64,000 nucleotides of DNA from Lunularia cruciata (GCA_948567375.1 OX419757.1:14522974-14586973), one strand, 5' to 3'. Positions 12,801 through 25,572 are shown, numbered from the stretch's first letter. Notes: generated by a model not told the origin, from the letters alone. Translations and numbers: made by a program.

Positions 12801-15800
12801 CTCATAGGCCTGGTGAGTTGCATAGTCCTTTCTCAGTGTACGAGCTTATATCACCTCTCATCTGTATTTCTTGAACGGTATCATTTCACATGCAAATCTC
12901 CTCTTCTGCTTACATCAGTTCTCCACAAATTAATTGAAGCTTTTCCTTCAAACTCTGTCAAAGTCCCATCAGCCCCATACGGTTCTCTCTTACAAGCATT
13001 GAATGTGGTTGTGACTTGTAGATCTTGGATGAAATGCCTGTCTTCTACAACTTAAGCGCGACAGAGAAGCGAGAAGTGTTGGTGTGTGTGATGCAAATAG
13101 TTCGACATCTCGACGATGCCTCCCTTGTGAAGGCCTGGCAGCACAGCGTTGCTCGCACGCGACTTTTCTTCAAGCTTCTTGAAGAATGTCTGGGTTTATT
13201 CGAGGTAGATTCTTGATATTTAAATCTCGACGGATTATTCTATCATTTTTGAAGCAAATGTGACGTCTGCTGCAGTTTCACCGAGCCCTGGTGCTGTGGA
13301 TGGGATTTCCTCAATTGAAATTCTTTTATGTTCTTAGTTGCTGCTCACTAATTCCGAGTTTCTCGGTTGGCTGCAGCACAAAAGAGCCTCTGTTGATAAC
13401 ATGGGAATACCAGGGGGCATACCACCACCTGAAGAAGTTGAAGGACCATACTCCCCACGATATTCCGAGAAGTTGTCTCCCTCTATACATGGGTATTTCA
13501 CCGAGGCGTCACGACCGGACACAGGCAGAGTGCGTACACTCTAAATTTCTTTACTTGTTATCTCGTTCGTACCCTTCTTGATTATATCTGAGGACATGTG
13601 ACATGGAATTCCACTCCCTGCAGTCACTTTTGAAGCTGCACCTGATGGATCATTAGCTCAGATGTAAACAATGGCTAAAGTTCTGCACAAGGTGGTCAGG
13701 TAGATGGTGATATGGCTAAGTACGTCCACTAAGTTCACTAAGTTGTCTATTGTTAGAAGTTGGGTCTCCTACAAGAAATGACTGTAACCAGATCAAGACC
13801 TGCATTTATGCTCAAAGATCTGAACTCGGTGTATGGACTGTTTTGCAGCCTCAAGTTACACCAGATAGTGGATACTTGTGGAAGAAGCTAAGTCCACAGT
13901 TAATAAGCTCTCCAGGACAACCGTATTCGTTGAGAGAGGCTTTGTCATCTCAAGCTCCGTCTTCTCGAAGAGTGGGATCAGACCGGGCATTGCGTGAGAG
14001 CTTGCACCCAATGCTTCGCCAGAAACTGGTACGAGAACCACATAATCACGACGTATGTCTGCCTTAGTTTTATTATTGGATGATGAATGTAGTCTCTAGG
14101 ACTTGCGGATTAATCATGGAAAGAGAAAAGTGGAACGGAAGGAGTGGGCATACCATGAATAAAGAATGGAATTCATGTATCACCTTCCTAATTCCATTTT
14201 GATGTAACAGTTGATTCTACTTATCGTCATCTAGTAGAGTCGAGTCTGAGGCCAATTTCCACAATTGTAATATAATATCATTGACAACTGGATGCAGGAA
14301 CTCTGGGAGGATAACTTAAGTGCCGCTGTAAGCCTACAAGTGCTTGAAATTATCGAGAAGTTCGTCGACGCAGCTGCATTGCATAACATTGCCACCGACT
14401 ACGTAAAACTAGATTGTATCACTGCTCTCTTCACGGGATTTCTGTCACGCAGCCAACCTCTTCCATTTTGGAAGTCATTTCTTCCGGTAGTTAACAATCT
14501 ATTTAGTCTCCATGGGGCAATTCTTATGGGCCGGGAAAATGACCGGTTTTTGAAGCAAGTTGCTTTTCATTTATTGCGCTTGGCTGTGTTCCGAAATGAC
14601 TCGATACGTAAACGAGCCGTCGTCGGTCTCCAGATACTCGTGCGGGTAAGGTTCTTGGACTTAACTTCAAGTTCAAGTTCGGCTCAAATGTAATTCTTTG
14701 GGCTCGTAATATAGAATCCTCTGTGGGTATGGAATCAGGTTAGTTTTAACGGGTTATTTTACTCTATATTTAGAATCTTTATTGCCAAAAAGCAAGGCGT
14801 TGCTTTTGCCATTTCTGTTTTACTCTACCAATTAGCAAATTATCTAACTGGTCGTCTCATGTGCAGAACTCTTTCTATCATTTCCAATCTACTGCACGAC
14901 TTCGTGTGATGCTTACCATCACACTCTCAGAGCTTATGTCTGATGTACAAGTAACTCATCCATGCCCTGACGGAACATTTGAGGAGAGTGGAGAAGCTAG
15001 GCGTCTGAGAAGTTCCTTGCATGACATTGCCTCTGAAATCATCAGTCTGGATCTCCTGAAAGAATGTACTCTGCCAGAGAATTGTTTGGTTGCGGTGCCT
15101 GATGGCGGAAGTGAAAACCGTTGGAGATGGAAGGAACTGCAAGACCTGTCAACCACTTTGTTGCGTGCTCTTGATGCTGCCGTTGAGCATGCTCTTCTGG
15201 TACAATTTTTTTCCCATTCGTTGAAGTTGATCTCTTTCTTCGGTTCCCAAGCAGTTACGTAGTTTCTCCTTTTTCGGAAAGACATTGTGTTCGTCTCATC
15301 AGTTGCTGCGATTATACTAGGAGTTTTGGAAGATCACAGTACTTGGTTGTGCATGACACAGTGAGGCTGTCGGCTGATCATGGTACTGGTACATTTTTAA
15401 CCAGGGTGACGTGTGGCAGGGTCCTATGATGGGCTTTGACAAGTATGCAACCGCAGAGAGCTACCATAGTTTAGCATGGGCATATTCTCATGTCCCAGAT
15501 ATCCACATTATGTGGCTCCTGCATCTGTGTGATCAACATCAGCAGATGCACTCATGGGCAGAGGCTGCCCAGTGTGCCGTCGCTGTGGCTGGTGTTATCA
15601 TGGAGGTAGCTACTGCTTCTTATCTTTGTTGCCTTTATCAACTTATGCCAAAGTTCAGGTCCCACGTGTTGAATGGCAACTGAATCAAGGGTATTTTCCT
15701 TGCAGGCTTTAGTTGGAAGATCGGATGCAGTCTGGGGCAAAGAGCATGTAGAGTCTCTTCACAAAATATGTCCCATGCTAAGTAGCTCAGTGATAGGAGA

Positions 15801-17067
15801 AGCAGCGGCTGCCGAAGTTGAGGGATACGGAGCTTCAAAGCTGACCGTAGACTCAGCTGTGAAGTATCTCCAGCTCGCGAATAGACTCTTTCAGCAAGCA
15901 GAACTGTTCCATTTTTGTGCTGGGATTCTGGAGCTTATAATTCCAGTGCACAAAAGTCGACATGCTTATGGGCAGCTTGCTAAATGTCACACATCTCTTA
16001 CCACCATCTATGATTCTATAGTCGAACAAGAGACGAGCCCTATTCCTTTTACAGATGCCACTTATTATCGTGTGGGATTTTATGGGGAGCGCTTCGGAAA
16101 ACTAAATCGGAAGGAGTATGTGTACAGAGAGGCCAGAGATGTGCGCCTCGGGGACATAATGGAGAAACTAGGACACGTGTATGAGTCTAGGCTAGGCGAT
16201 GGTCACACCTTGCACATTATACCCGATTCTCGTCAAGTGAATGCTGAGGAGCTTCAACCGAGAGTTTGCTACCTGCAAATCACATCCGTTGACAGAGTCA
16301 TGGAAGATGAGGATCTTGAAAGCAGGAGAGAAAGACAACAGTCTGGTCACGCATCAGGAAGTGTGAGTGCGCGCGTTTTTGATAGATTTTTATTCGACAC
16401 CCCCTTCACGAAGAATGGTAGAAGTCAAGGAGGCCTAGAGGACCAGTGGAAGAGGAGGACTGTGGTCCAAACGGAGGGCCCATTTCCTGCCCTAGTTAAT
16501 CGTCTCCTTGTGGTGAAATCAGAATCTCGAGAGTTCTCTCCTATTGAAAATGCGATAGGAATGATCGAGACCAGGACATCTGCATTACAAAATGAACTTG
16601 AAGAGCCACGGAGTCCAGAAGGAGATCAATTGCCTCGGTTGCAAGGCCTGCAAAGAATTCTTCAAGGGAGTGTTGCTGTTCAGGTTTCTTCTATCTCTAT
16701 CCCTACTTGTAGTCACAGAAAATGTGCATATTGTTCGTATGATCCTCTTGTGCAAGGAGATGATACATAGGCTAGGGATGTTCTAATCCTTTCGTCTGGA
16801 TGGATGGAACAGGTCAATAGTGGGGTTCTTGGGGTCTGCTCAGCGTTCTTGTCTGGGGAGCCAGCAACACGACTACGTTCCCAGGAGCTGCAGCAACTCA
16901 TTGCAGCATTGTTGGAGTTTATGGCAGTATGCAAACGTGCCATTCGTGTACATTCTCGTCTGATAGGAGAGGAGGACCAAGACTTCCATTCTCAGCTAGT
17001 GAATGGTTTCCAGTCTCTTACAGCGGAGCTCTCTCACTACATCCCGGCCATCTTATCTGAACTTTGA
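3859..17067 (+). CDS. SPK1: SPIKE1-type DOCK-family ROP guanine nucleotide exchange factor, 30 coding exons
   Basis: Coding exons: 3859-3936, 4412-4574, 4664-4791, 5085-5197, 5420-5475, 5857-5954, 6166-6303, 6719-7012, 7255-7548, 7839-8006, 8304-8495, 8914-8957, 9301-9373, 9531-9692, 9905-10012, 10270-10307, 10666-10810, 11065-11191, 11440-11633, 11933-12063, 12228-12303, 12702-12812, 13022-13204, 13377-13529, 13849-14028, 14298-14645, 14867-15199, 15405-15605, 15706-16683, 16813-17067. All introns are GT-AG and every junction keeps phase, giving 1853 aa (Arabidopsis SPIKE1 is about 1830). The start gives MADLVTTGHRFRRI, matching the family's N-terminal HRFRKI-like start. The C2-like DHR1 domain covers about residues 465-615 (VELRKDD, FTFFHVDLQ). 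The catalytic DHR2 covers about 1380-1853 (ATYYRVGFYGERFG near 1560; GSVAVQVNSGVLG near 1762-1775). In the family, DHR2 loads GTP on ROP GTPases and signals to WAVE/SCAR-ARP2/3 actin assembly at ER and cortical sites. No break is visible. The exon 7 acceptor could shift 9 bases in frame. Confidence 0.95.
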
Positions 17068-18205
17068 GGTTCGCAATCGTAGTACTCCATCTAGAGTAAG
17101 TATCCACAGTAGCATCTAGCTGTTTTTAGATTGGGCTTTGTCCCACTAGCTCTTACTAAACATCAGTCATTCACTCATACAGGAGATGTGCAGCAATGTA
17201 GAAATCTGCTTCTGTACCGATTGGGCAGCTTCATTTTGTATTTATAGGTTGGACGAGCAATGTCCAAAATTATCTCAAAGTGGCCCATTTGAATCAATAC
17301 AATAGTGGACATAAAAATGTTGCAATCCTGGTTGACTTGACTGGCTCACATGCGGATGTACCATTGTATTAGATTCTTGTTACAAGATGGTGGACGTCCG
17401 TCTGTTCACTCTTCTCCTGTGCATAAGGGGATTTGGTGTCATTTTAAGTTAAAACATGGAGCAACGGAGCATGAAGTACACTTCGTATGCAGATTATTTT
17501 TGAGCAAGGTCAATCAACTACAGTTCGATATACAAGTCAGCCGCTTGCTCACACTGTACTGACTTCATGCAAATTTAAAATTAGTTCTTCCGTGCTATGT
17601 GCTCAAAGGGTGACCTGGCTGCGAGTTTGTCCCAACGGTTACCTGGCAGTTCCCCACCAAAACCAACCAAATTCTGCCTTCGACATGGGCTCCGTAACTG
17701 CTGTGAATTCCAAGATTGCGGTCCCAGTCTATAGCTGGATCCGGTTGTCGTGGTTTGTGGTTTGACCTTCCAGCCTCGCTAGAGGATCAAAAGGTAGCTA
17801 CAGTAGTGAAATCTGTTATGATGATAATGCACTCTTGCACAATTTGTCGCAAACTTTGAGAGTTTGGGATGCAGCGATGCCAAGTGTTTCGCTACGGTGC
17901 GTTGATAGTCGAGCTCCGTGACTGCCAAAGCACTTTGTACAATTTTGAACAGGTATGCAACGTGTCTCGATCCTTTTCTGGAATGCTACCCAGTACCAAA
18001 TTGGCTCCATGGGCATTTCCAACTGGGGGCCCACGATGCCAAAAAGTATACTTCTGGAAAAGAAAGATAAAGGAACAAAAGGTTTATTGAGGACTAGTGT
18101 CCAAAGTGCGAAAATGGGATATTGGGGACTAGACCAACGAAAAATCGGACGTAGAACAATGGTTCCTAACCAAAATAGGAATAGTATTGAGTACTTTAGG
18201 CGGAG
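17068..18205 (+). other. SPIKE1 3' UTR and downstream flank
   Basis: The stretch follows the SPIKE1 stop codon and probably begins with its 3' UTR. I see no further exon, no RNA gene and no clear repeat. Several open frames of 60-130 codons overlap on both strands and have no recognisable motif. A poly(A) site cannot be chosen among the weak A-rich signals. Confidence 0.45.
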
Positions 18206-18254
18206 CAATAAAACTACAAACTGAGCAATTTACCATTGAATGGCGTGACAAGAT

Positions 18255-20177
18255 GTAGAAGGACTACCGCGAAGAAAAGATGAAGGATGGGAAAATCCCA
18301 TCAAGCCATACAAGGGAGAGATGAAAAAGGTAAAATGTGCTTAAGCCCATCTATTGAATGGGGGTGACATAGATACTCTAATGGTACATGTGGTAAATGG
18401 AAAGGGCAGGTGTATTTCCCTCTCCTTGGTCCATAAGATATACATCATGGGCCTTGTATAGCAAATTAGGTAGACCTTTGACAATTTGATGACATAGTTA
18501 CATCTTCTAGGATTGAGAGTCAAGATGTCAAGGTGCAGAGCATGCTGCATTTTAGATATCACTCCTCACTTTGAGCTTCCATAGAGGTGTATCATATCTA
18601 TATATGGACTATGTAATATTGGAATGCTAGTAGGATTCAAGGATTTTGTCACATGTTTGTTTATTACACGCAGACCTTGTAGATATTTTCCATATGGATG
18701 ACTTTCTTCTATTAGTAGATTCGCAAGTGGGATCTGGTATACTCTCCTCTAGCATTGCATGTTGACCGATTTTCCTTCTTCATATTGTTCCCTTTTCCTT
18801 GATTTTCCTATCATGTCTCCAAACTTTTGATAGGATGATTATGGGAGTCTTTGGTGATATCATTGACCAAGAATATTAGAGTGTGTGATAGTGGACTTGG
18901 CACAGAGATAGATATCTATACAAATCTTGTATAGAGAGATAGATATACTATCTATGGAGGAGATGACATCTATAGTGTTTTTGTGTAGTTGGGCTCTCTT
19001 GACACCCTTACTTTCGTCTCAATTGTGGTTGTTTATAGGCCAGTTTCGGAGATATATGTGACAAAGGTGGAAGAGGGATTTCTTTTCTCTCAAGATGTTA
19101 TTACGGTAGACGGGAGATGGTCTATCCCCATAGGCACAAGATGACCTTTCATCCTTTGTTTCCTTACCTACTTATTGGACTAGAGGCTTGTAGTCTTCCT
19201 TCATGGAACAACAATGTCAACATATGCTATATTCTCTATTAGTTGACTTGTCGATTCCTTGAGCTACTAGAGCACATCTTTGCTCTTGCTCAAACAAGGA
19301 TATAGGCTCTTGGATCCTAGCTTGATCTTGCATTAGTGCATTCTCACTTGCACCAACTACTTTCTCTACAGCGATGAGATTTTGCCTAGGTTTGGTCCAC
19401 ACAATTGCATCTTCATTATGCAATTGTGAGTGTGGTTCTATACTAGATTCAACAATGGTCCATATGACACAATGTTCTTTTGGAGGATAGAGAATGGCAA
19501 CCTCTGATGCCACCAAGGATTTAGTGTTTTCTATGGCACGAGAGATTGGATACGTTGCTTGGAGGAGTGCTCATATTCTTTGCACACAACATATGTCAAG
19601 GTAAACTCATACTTGGTCCAAGATGATCAGGTGGCAATAGAGGATGTTGTGGTTACAAATCCTACGTGTGATGGAGTTTTGAAGGAAGTGATTACTCATC
19701 CTCGTAGGTGGGCGGCGAGTGGAGCAGTAACACACAAGGTCTCCAAGTATAGGGTATGCAAGGGGTTCACCTCTTTGTTCCTCTAGCCTTGGAGTTATAT
19801 GGAGCAATGGACATGGCATTTGATACATTTGTCAAGGACTGCACGAGAGCTCATCATACTAAACGTCAAGGATATCACTCTCACTCTCATACTTTGTAAT
19901 ATATTTTAGACAACATGTGTCCATTGTTCTATAAAGAGCATTGGCTAATGCAATCCATAGGAGAGAAATTACACTAAGTGATGTTTCTTTGGATGCTCCA
20001 ATAGTTTCTAGACCTTACAACTTTCATAACTCAGATATCTTAGGTGCGGTAGGGTAGATTTTGCATATTGATACTATTGGGGCTTAGCTCAATTTTATCT
20101 CTTTTGTCTCACCCTTCTATAGCTTGATGGTCTTCCTATCCATTGTGTTTCTATGCGGTTGCCTTTCTCTTTCCTTA
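18255..20177. mobile_element. Inverted-repeat-bounded element, copy A, enclosing a reverse-transcriptase element fragment
   Basis: About 95 bases at the left end (18257-18352) recur in inverted orientation at the right end (20074-20170). Shared landmarks, read inwards from each end, are ACCGC, GATGGGAA, the CATCAAGC-CATACAAGGGAGAG segment, TAAAATG and CTTAAGCCC. The same terminal sequence bounds copy B (39786-40480) and occurs alone at 39447-39520. The interior is the 3' part of the RT element family seen at 57.8-61 kb. Flanking sequence is repeated directly on both sides (18206-18250 and 20184-20236), so a target-site duplication cannot be told from pre-existing repeats. It may be a MULE-like element with captured sequence, a DIRS-like retroelement, or a derivative of the RT element itself. 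Confidence 0.6.
18410..20080 (+). pseudogene. 3' part of a LINE-like reverse-transcriptase polyprotein, decayed
   Basis: The sequence runs collinear with 59385-61050, beginning just before the RT catalytic motif region and continuing through the post-RT C-terminal domain. Matching stretches include the GVLVGS and DDLPLLG-like region near 18620-18730 and a VVVTNPT-like stretch near 19650. Later comes WAASGAVTHKVSKYR near 19710-19755. Many stops and frameshifts are present, so no product is expected. The conserved D...DP...K.KY arrangement after the RT resembles a PD-(D/E)XK-type nuclease end domain, but that is inference. Confidence 0.6.
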
Positions 20178-20480
20178 GACAAGATGATAAAACTACAAAA
20201 CTGAGTAATCTACCATTGAATGGTGTAGTGTGACAAAATTGAGTAATATATTGAATAATGTGATAAACATACTCTAATGGTACATTTTTTTAATGGAAGT
20301 GTTCTTAGACAAGATGTGTGCTCCTACTATCATTGCTTATATGTGAAGGTTTTTGAAAATGATATAGGTACTCCAATGGTGTATTATGTAAATGACAAAA
20401 TATCTTAGACAAGATTTGTGCTTCTATTACCATTTCATGTTTATGAAATCCCTTGGAAATTGATGTGGATTCTTTGTCTA
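20174..20480. repeat. Irregular tandem module with CTTAGACAAGAT start
   Basis: The string CTTAGACAAGAT occurs at 20174, 20304 and 20404, each followed by related AT-rich sequence containing variants of ACTCTAATGGTACAT. Spacing is 130 and 100 bases. Similar strings lie at both sides of copy A near 18245 and 18375, so the module predates or accompanied that insertion. No coding potential is seen. Confidence 0.45.
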
Positions 20481-23400
20481 AAACATGAGGTGGGCATGGT
20501 TTGAGAGATAATTAATGCTCCTCTCCTCCACAAGGAGCTTTGTACTACCTCTCAAAGGAGACCATTGAATTAGCAATAAATATTTCTATAGCTAAAGGTA
20601 CAAAAGTATGAAAAGATGGTGCATAATGGTACTCCTTCTCTTAACAATGATGATTGTTGTTGCTCTTTCTTGAATAAATATCTCTATCAATGACTTTTCT
20701 TGTAGAGGTTATAACTACCACATCAAATAAGGAATGCCATCAAATCCAAGAATGTAACTATATTTGCTCTTATATGCCAAAGATGTGGTAAAAAAAAATC
20801 TAACCATTGCTTAATTTATACTTGGGACAATAAAGATCATAGTATCTATCCCATTATATCTCAAATGACATTATGAGTTCTATTGGGCTCTCTGCAAGCA
20901 CACCATAAAATATGTATGTCATGCGGAAATACACAAGTGCATTGGTTAGGTAGCTCTAGAAGTGCTAGATATAATAAACCTAAACTCAAGCATAATGCTA
21001 AAGTAAAATCTTCAAACATGAAGTGGAAGTCCTCAACCAAAGAGAAAGCATAGAGCCAAGCTCTGGAATCTTTTCTCTCCATAAGAGAAAACACTATCAA
21101 GGGAACACATATCAATGAGGATATTGGTGTGTGTATGTGTATCTGCTCAACTAGGGTCCACTTGAATCTTCCTAGAGTCTAGAGATACAAAGCAAATAAA
21201 AGCAATGAGTGGTATGTATGCAATGCTTGGTAATAGGTTGCGAGTAAAATAACTATATGATTGGAAATCTTAAGTGCATGAATAAACTATAGTGATAGTT
21301 CTCAAAAGAAAAGGGCAACCATAGTAAAGAATCTATTTGCTAGTAAGGAGGTCACTAGAGCCTATGCTCCTAGATATGGTATTGGTTTAGTAGCCTCTTG
21401 CAATATGAGACCAAATCCTCCCATTGTTATAAGAAGAGCTATTTGTAGCTTATACTACTTATTTTATTGCTGGGAGAGGATATATAGCTATAATACAATA
21501 AAGAAAGTGTGGTGTATGGTAGTATCAAATGTACATAGATGACTTAGTAGTAAATTTGTGGGTGTATAAGTACATTGAAAATAGGAGACTCCACTGATAT
21601 TGTCAAAAATGAATAAACTACCTATGTGTTACTCAATGGAGTAAATGAGCATGGAATATAGCTTGAACCAATGTGTCTAAGATCAATGAGCTACAAAAAC
21701 AATCATTTCCTAAAAGAGAGCACAAAACACTCAAACCTCATGCTAGAAACTAGAACCTTGGAGAGAAGTATGAGGGAATAAGGATTACTTTTTGGATTCT
21801 AAAAGTTACATTTACGAGCTAGATTTGTAAACCCAATGTCTCTAAGTAGAGTCTCAAAGGAAACAGGGCTTGAATTACATACTCTTAAGAACACAACATA
21901 TGAGTATCATTTGAAAATGATTGAAAGAGATATGAGTGAAAAGTGATTGGAACCTTCCACAAAGTTTGAAGTGAAAAATGGCAAATAGATGCCTCTTAAG
22001 AGATCTCCCTAACATGCATCCTTAGTATATACCAATTTTTTGTAGTCCATTGTAGTAGTATGATGACTATATAAAAAGGATCTTTATGCCATAAAAAGTA
22101 TGCAAAAATGGAATTAAGGAACTGATGAGTGAAGAGTATGAAATAAAGTTGGATAAGAAATGATATTGGAAGTATTTAAGACATCAACTTGAATAATCAC
22201 TAATAAAGATGGATTCCCAAGGGCCCTATGACTTATGGCAATAACCATCTTATAATAAAATGGAGTAGCCAACAAATTGATGTGGAGATAAGAGGATGAA
22301 AAAGGAGTGACAAAGTTAAAATTCTTTTATTATGTGAGACTGAACATACAAGACCATGTCCAATAGCAATAGGGTAAACACCTGAATTTCTACTTTGAAA
22401 GAGCAAGGAGATGGGATGCACCAAACAAACAAGCAACTACAAGGGATATTAGACCCAAGGCAATCTGTTGACAAAAAGCAAAGAGAAGAGTGAAACTAAA
22501 TCAGATGTGTTTTGTGAGTCATAATCACATAAATGCTAAAAAGCTAAACCTAATGGCCTGCACTTGGGTAATGGAGTAAAGCATAAATAAAGAATAAAGA
22601 AAGAATCCATAAGCTATAGCTCCTTATTTGGATGATAGTCAGAAAGGAAAGAAGGAAGGTTTATGACCAACGGATGGAGAGTCTATAAGGTAGATAAAGT
22701 ACCTATGGAGAAAGTTCTTGTCTAGAGTGTTATAGTGCTTGGGTTGCAAGTCTATACTCATTTACTTGACTTAACATCAAAGAGCAACAAAGATGTCTAT
22801 GATCTAGAGATAGAGGTTGAAATTAGGGGAGCTTTGTGATATTCTTGGCTACTACATGGCAAGTATGGTACACACATCTTGTAAGGTTGACCACTCTCCT
22901 TGCAAAAATCTATAAATCCTTACAATGGTCTCTTGATGTCTTGATGGATTGCAATGAGATAGAAGGCCACTTCACATGGCTCATGATGTACGTCAGTTTT
23001 GACATCCATCAGCCTTTAGAAAATTGACTAAAAGAGTATCTTAATGTGTCCATCGGAGGGCACAAGTCTGGCATTTAACTTGGACTTACATCAACCTCAT
23101 ATGTATACTTGTGATGGCAGGTCACTTTGGATTATTGATGGGCGCTAACAAGTAACCAACTCTCAAACTAGGGTATATCAAGTAAGGAGATCAAGGTTTA
23201 TAAATATTAATATCTTTTGATTCCCACATTTGTTTTGAACAAAAAGGGCTCATCACTGTCAGCTTTCAGTCCTCTTTCACATATTCAAGATGGAGTTTTG
23301 TAATTTTATGCTTTTCTAGTTAATGGAATCTAAAATAGAAAATCTCATGGAGTTAGCCACATTGTTGAGGGGGGATGCCACATTGTTACATATGCATCCA

Positions 23401-24788
23401 ATCTCGAAGGTCAAATCTTAAAATCAAAGATGTATTTGCTTGGAAAGACAAAAGAATTGATCTCACAAAGATGAAAGTTGGAAGGCTCATCCTTGGGAAA
23501 ACTTAAACCTGCATAGAAAGGGAATTTTGATAGTTCTATTGCATGTTGTATCACCGGACCCATTAACCAAGACAATTCTTGGTTCAAAAGGGCTCAAATG
23601 GAGCTAGAGCTGCTTGACATATAGGCTCTGGCAGAGGGTCTACACGTCAGGCAGACCCAACATGCATATGAGCTCCATCAACGCTCTGTCAAAATCATGG
23701 TTGCCAGACTTTGTTGTTTAGCGGGCCGCCAGAGCCCAAGAGAGCCATGTGAATCAGGTAAGAGGAATTAAAGTCCATTGTGAGAAGAGTATTGATAAGG
23801 TCTAAGTAGAGACATCTTTCCCTAGGTTGGTTTCCAAGAGAGCTCATAGTGGTAAAGAGCGCATAGAGCACACTAGGTGACGTAAAGAGATAAAGTTACT
23901 GATATACATATGTGGTCTAGGTAAAAAAAGTAAAAATACATAAATAGGGTCAAGAGAATGTAGCTCTGAGTATGAGTTTGATGGAGCTTGAAGAGATATG
24001 ACAAGAGTACAAAGAGTGTAGAGAGTTGGAGGTAGGAAGAGAAGTGAACTCTGCCCTCATTTGTGAACATCTAGATCTACTTCTATAGTATGTGAAGACA
24101 ATCTCAATCCATAGACATCCGGATAAGACTATGTGGATTGTTGATAAGGCGGTATGTATGGACATGGCAAGGATGCAAGTAAAAGAATATGATCTTGTGG
24201 TGGTGGATGGGTACGCTATGGGAGAAGGGGACAGAGTCGTGGATTGTGGAAGGAAGATTAATAGGTATGCCAAAAGATGTAAGATTATCCGTAAGAAAAT
24301 CAACCAAAGAATCAGTATGTCAAAAGGTGTGGGATATTCCATTAGTATAGATAATGTACATAACATGGAGATTGAAGGCACTCATATTAAAAAAACCTGA
24401 TCAATTATCGATGAGTGTTGAAAAAGTCTATATTTGGATCTTTTCATTGATCACAAATAAAGGGTAAAGGATGGAAGATAAAAAGTATCACCTATGGTTG
24501 TCCATCTAAGCCCCTATATTAAAAAAATATATAGAAACATCATAAGTTTCTTTTCTTAAAAGTACTCACACATACAAGAATATAAATATTAACACATGAC
24601 TAAAAGAAAAAAAAATATAGACAAGGAAAACAAAAAACACAAGGAAAATTAAAAGGAAAAACAAAATAAGGATAAAATTGGAAGTAATAAAAGAATATAA
24701 ATAATACAAAATAATTAAAAGATAAAACATATGGAATAATAAATACAAACCAAAAACTAGAGGAAATTGAAACATCAAATAAATTAAG
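20481..24788. other. Intergenic repeat-like DNA without recognisable gene
   Basis: AT-rich, low-information DNA with stops in all frames. Neither strand shows gag, pol or host-gene motifs that I can name. The longest open frame (24092-24400, +) and its antisense partner match nothing I know. The region is most likely decayed transposon sequence. A short GC-richer stretch near 23600-23760 also carries no identifiable motif. Confidence 0.5.
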
Positions 24789-25266
24789 GATAAGAAGAAA
24801 AAGAGAAGCAAATGAGAAGGTACTATCTACGACCAAAGAAGATCATAGTCACCATATGACCATAATTTCAAAATATGTTAAAAAATAAATTTCTTTGAAT
24901 ATTTTTATTTCAAAAGTAAAAACCAAAGGAAAATTGAAATTTAAAATAAGGATAAAGAGGAAAAAGAGGAAAAAGAGAAGCAAATGAGGAGGTACTATTC
25001 ATGGCCAAAGGAGATCATAGTCACCATATGATCATACATTCAAGCTGTGTTAAATATATTTTTCTTTGAATTTTTTTATTTCTAAAGTAAAAAACTAAAG
25101 GAAAATTGTAATATAAATAAAAGGATAAAGAAGAAAAAGGGACACAAATGAGAAGGTACTATGTATGACCAAAGGAAATCCTAGTCACTATATGACCATA
25201 CACTCAAAATATGTTAAAATTTATTTTTCTTTGAATATTTTTTATTTCAAAAGCAAAAACCAAATT
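24789..25266. repeat. Three tandem copies of a roughly 165-base AT-rich unit
   Basis: Units start at 24789, 24951 and 25124 (periods 162 and 173). Each begins GATAA-G/A-AGA-rich, then AAATGAG-AGGTACTAT, a GACCAAAG-AGATCATAGTCAC segment, ATATGACCATA, and ends in a T-rich CTTTGAATATTTTTATTTC followed by AAAACCAAAGGAAAATT. The third copy is cut short. The length is close to a nucleosomal satellite unit, but only three copies are present. Opposite-strand Phe/Leu/Ile-rich frames here are composition artefacts. Confidence 0.8.
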
Positions 25267-25498
25267 TCAACATATGATGATAGTTGGATTCTATATGATG
25301 AAAGATAAAGTAAGTTAAAAGATTGATGTGTTTTAATTAATAGTAATGACTAAAATATTTTTGTAAAGAAAATGAAGTCATACAAGACATATATTTTACA
25401 TGCAATTCATTTTAAGCATCATTTAAAATAAGTGTATTGAATAAATATTTAATTTAATTTTATCTCTTATATATAGTCTAACCTAGTAAACTATTTTA

Positions 25499-25572
25499 CA
25501 AAGAGTGTGGTTTAAGTTTTTACAATCATCTACAATCAATCTTCTATAATCAAAGAGTGTGGTTTAAGTTTT
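25499..25572. repeat. Short direct repeat pair, 22 bases, 52 apart
   Basis: CAAAGAGTGTGGTTTAAGTTTT occurs at about 25499-25520 and again at 25551-25572. The spacer has its own near-repeat (CTACAATCA). It sits between the tandem array and the next RT element fragment. Function unknown. Confidence 0.6.

Noticed and set aside
18246-20185. GACAAGATG on both sides of inverted-repeat copy A as a 9-base target-site duplication, as for Mutator elements
   Set aside because: The string is part of CTTAGACAAGAT modules that also occur at 20304 and 20404, so the match may be pre-existing repeat sequence.
24566-24836. Two Phe/Leu/Ile-rich minus-strand frames resembling membrane proteins
   Set aside because: They result from A-rich plus-strand low-complexity DNA; overlapping frames have the same composition.
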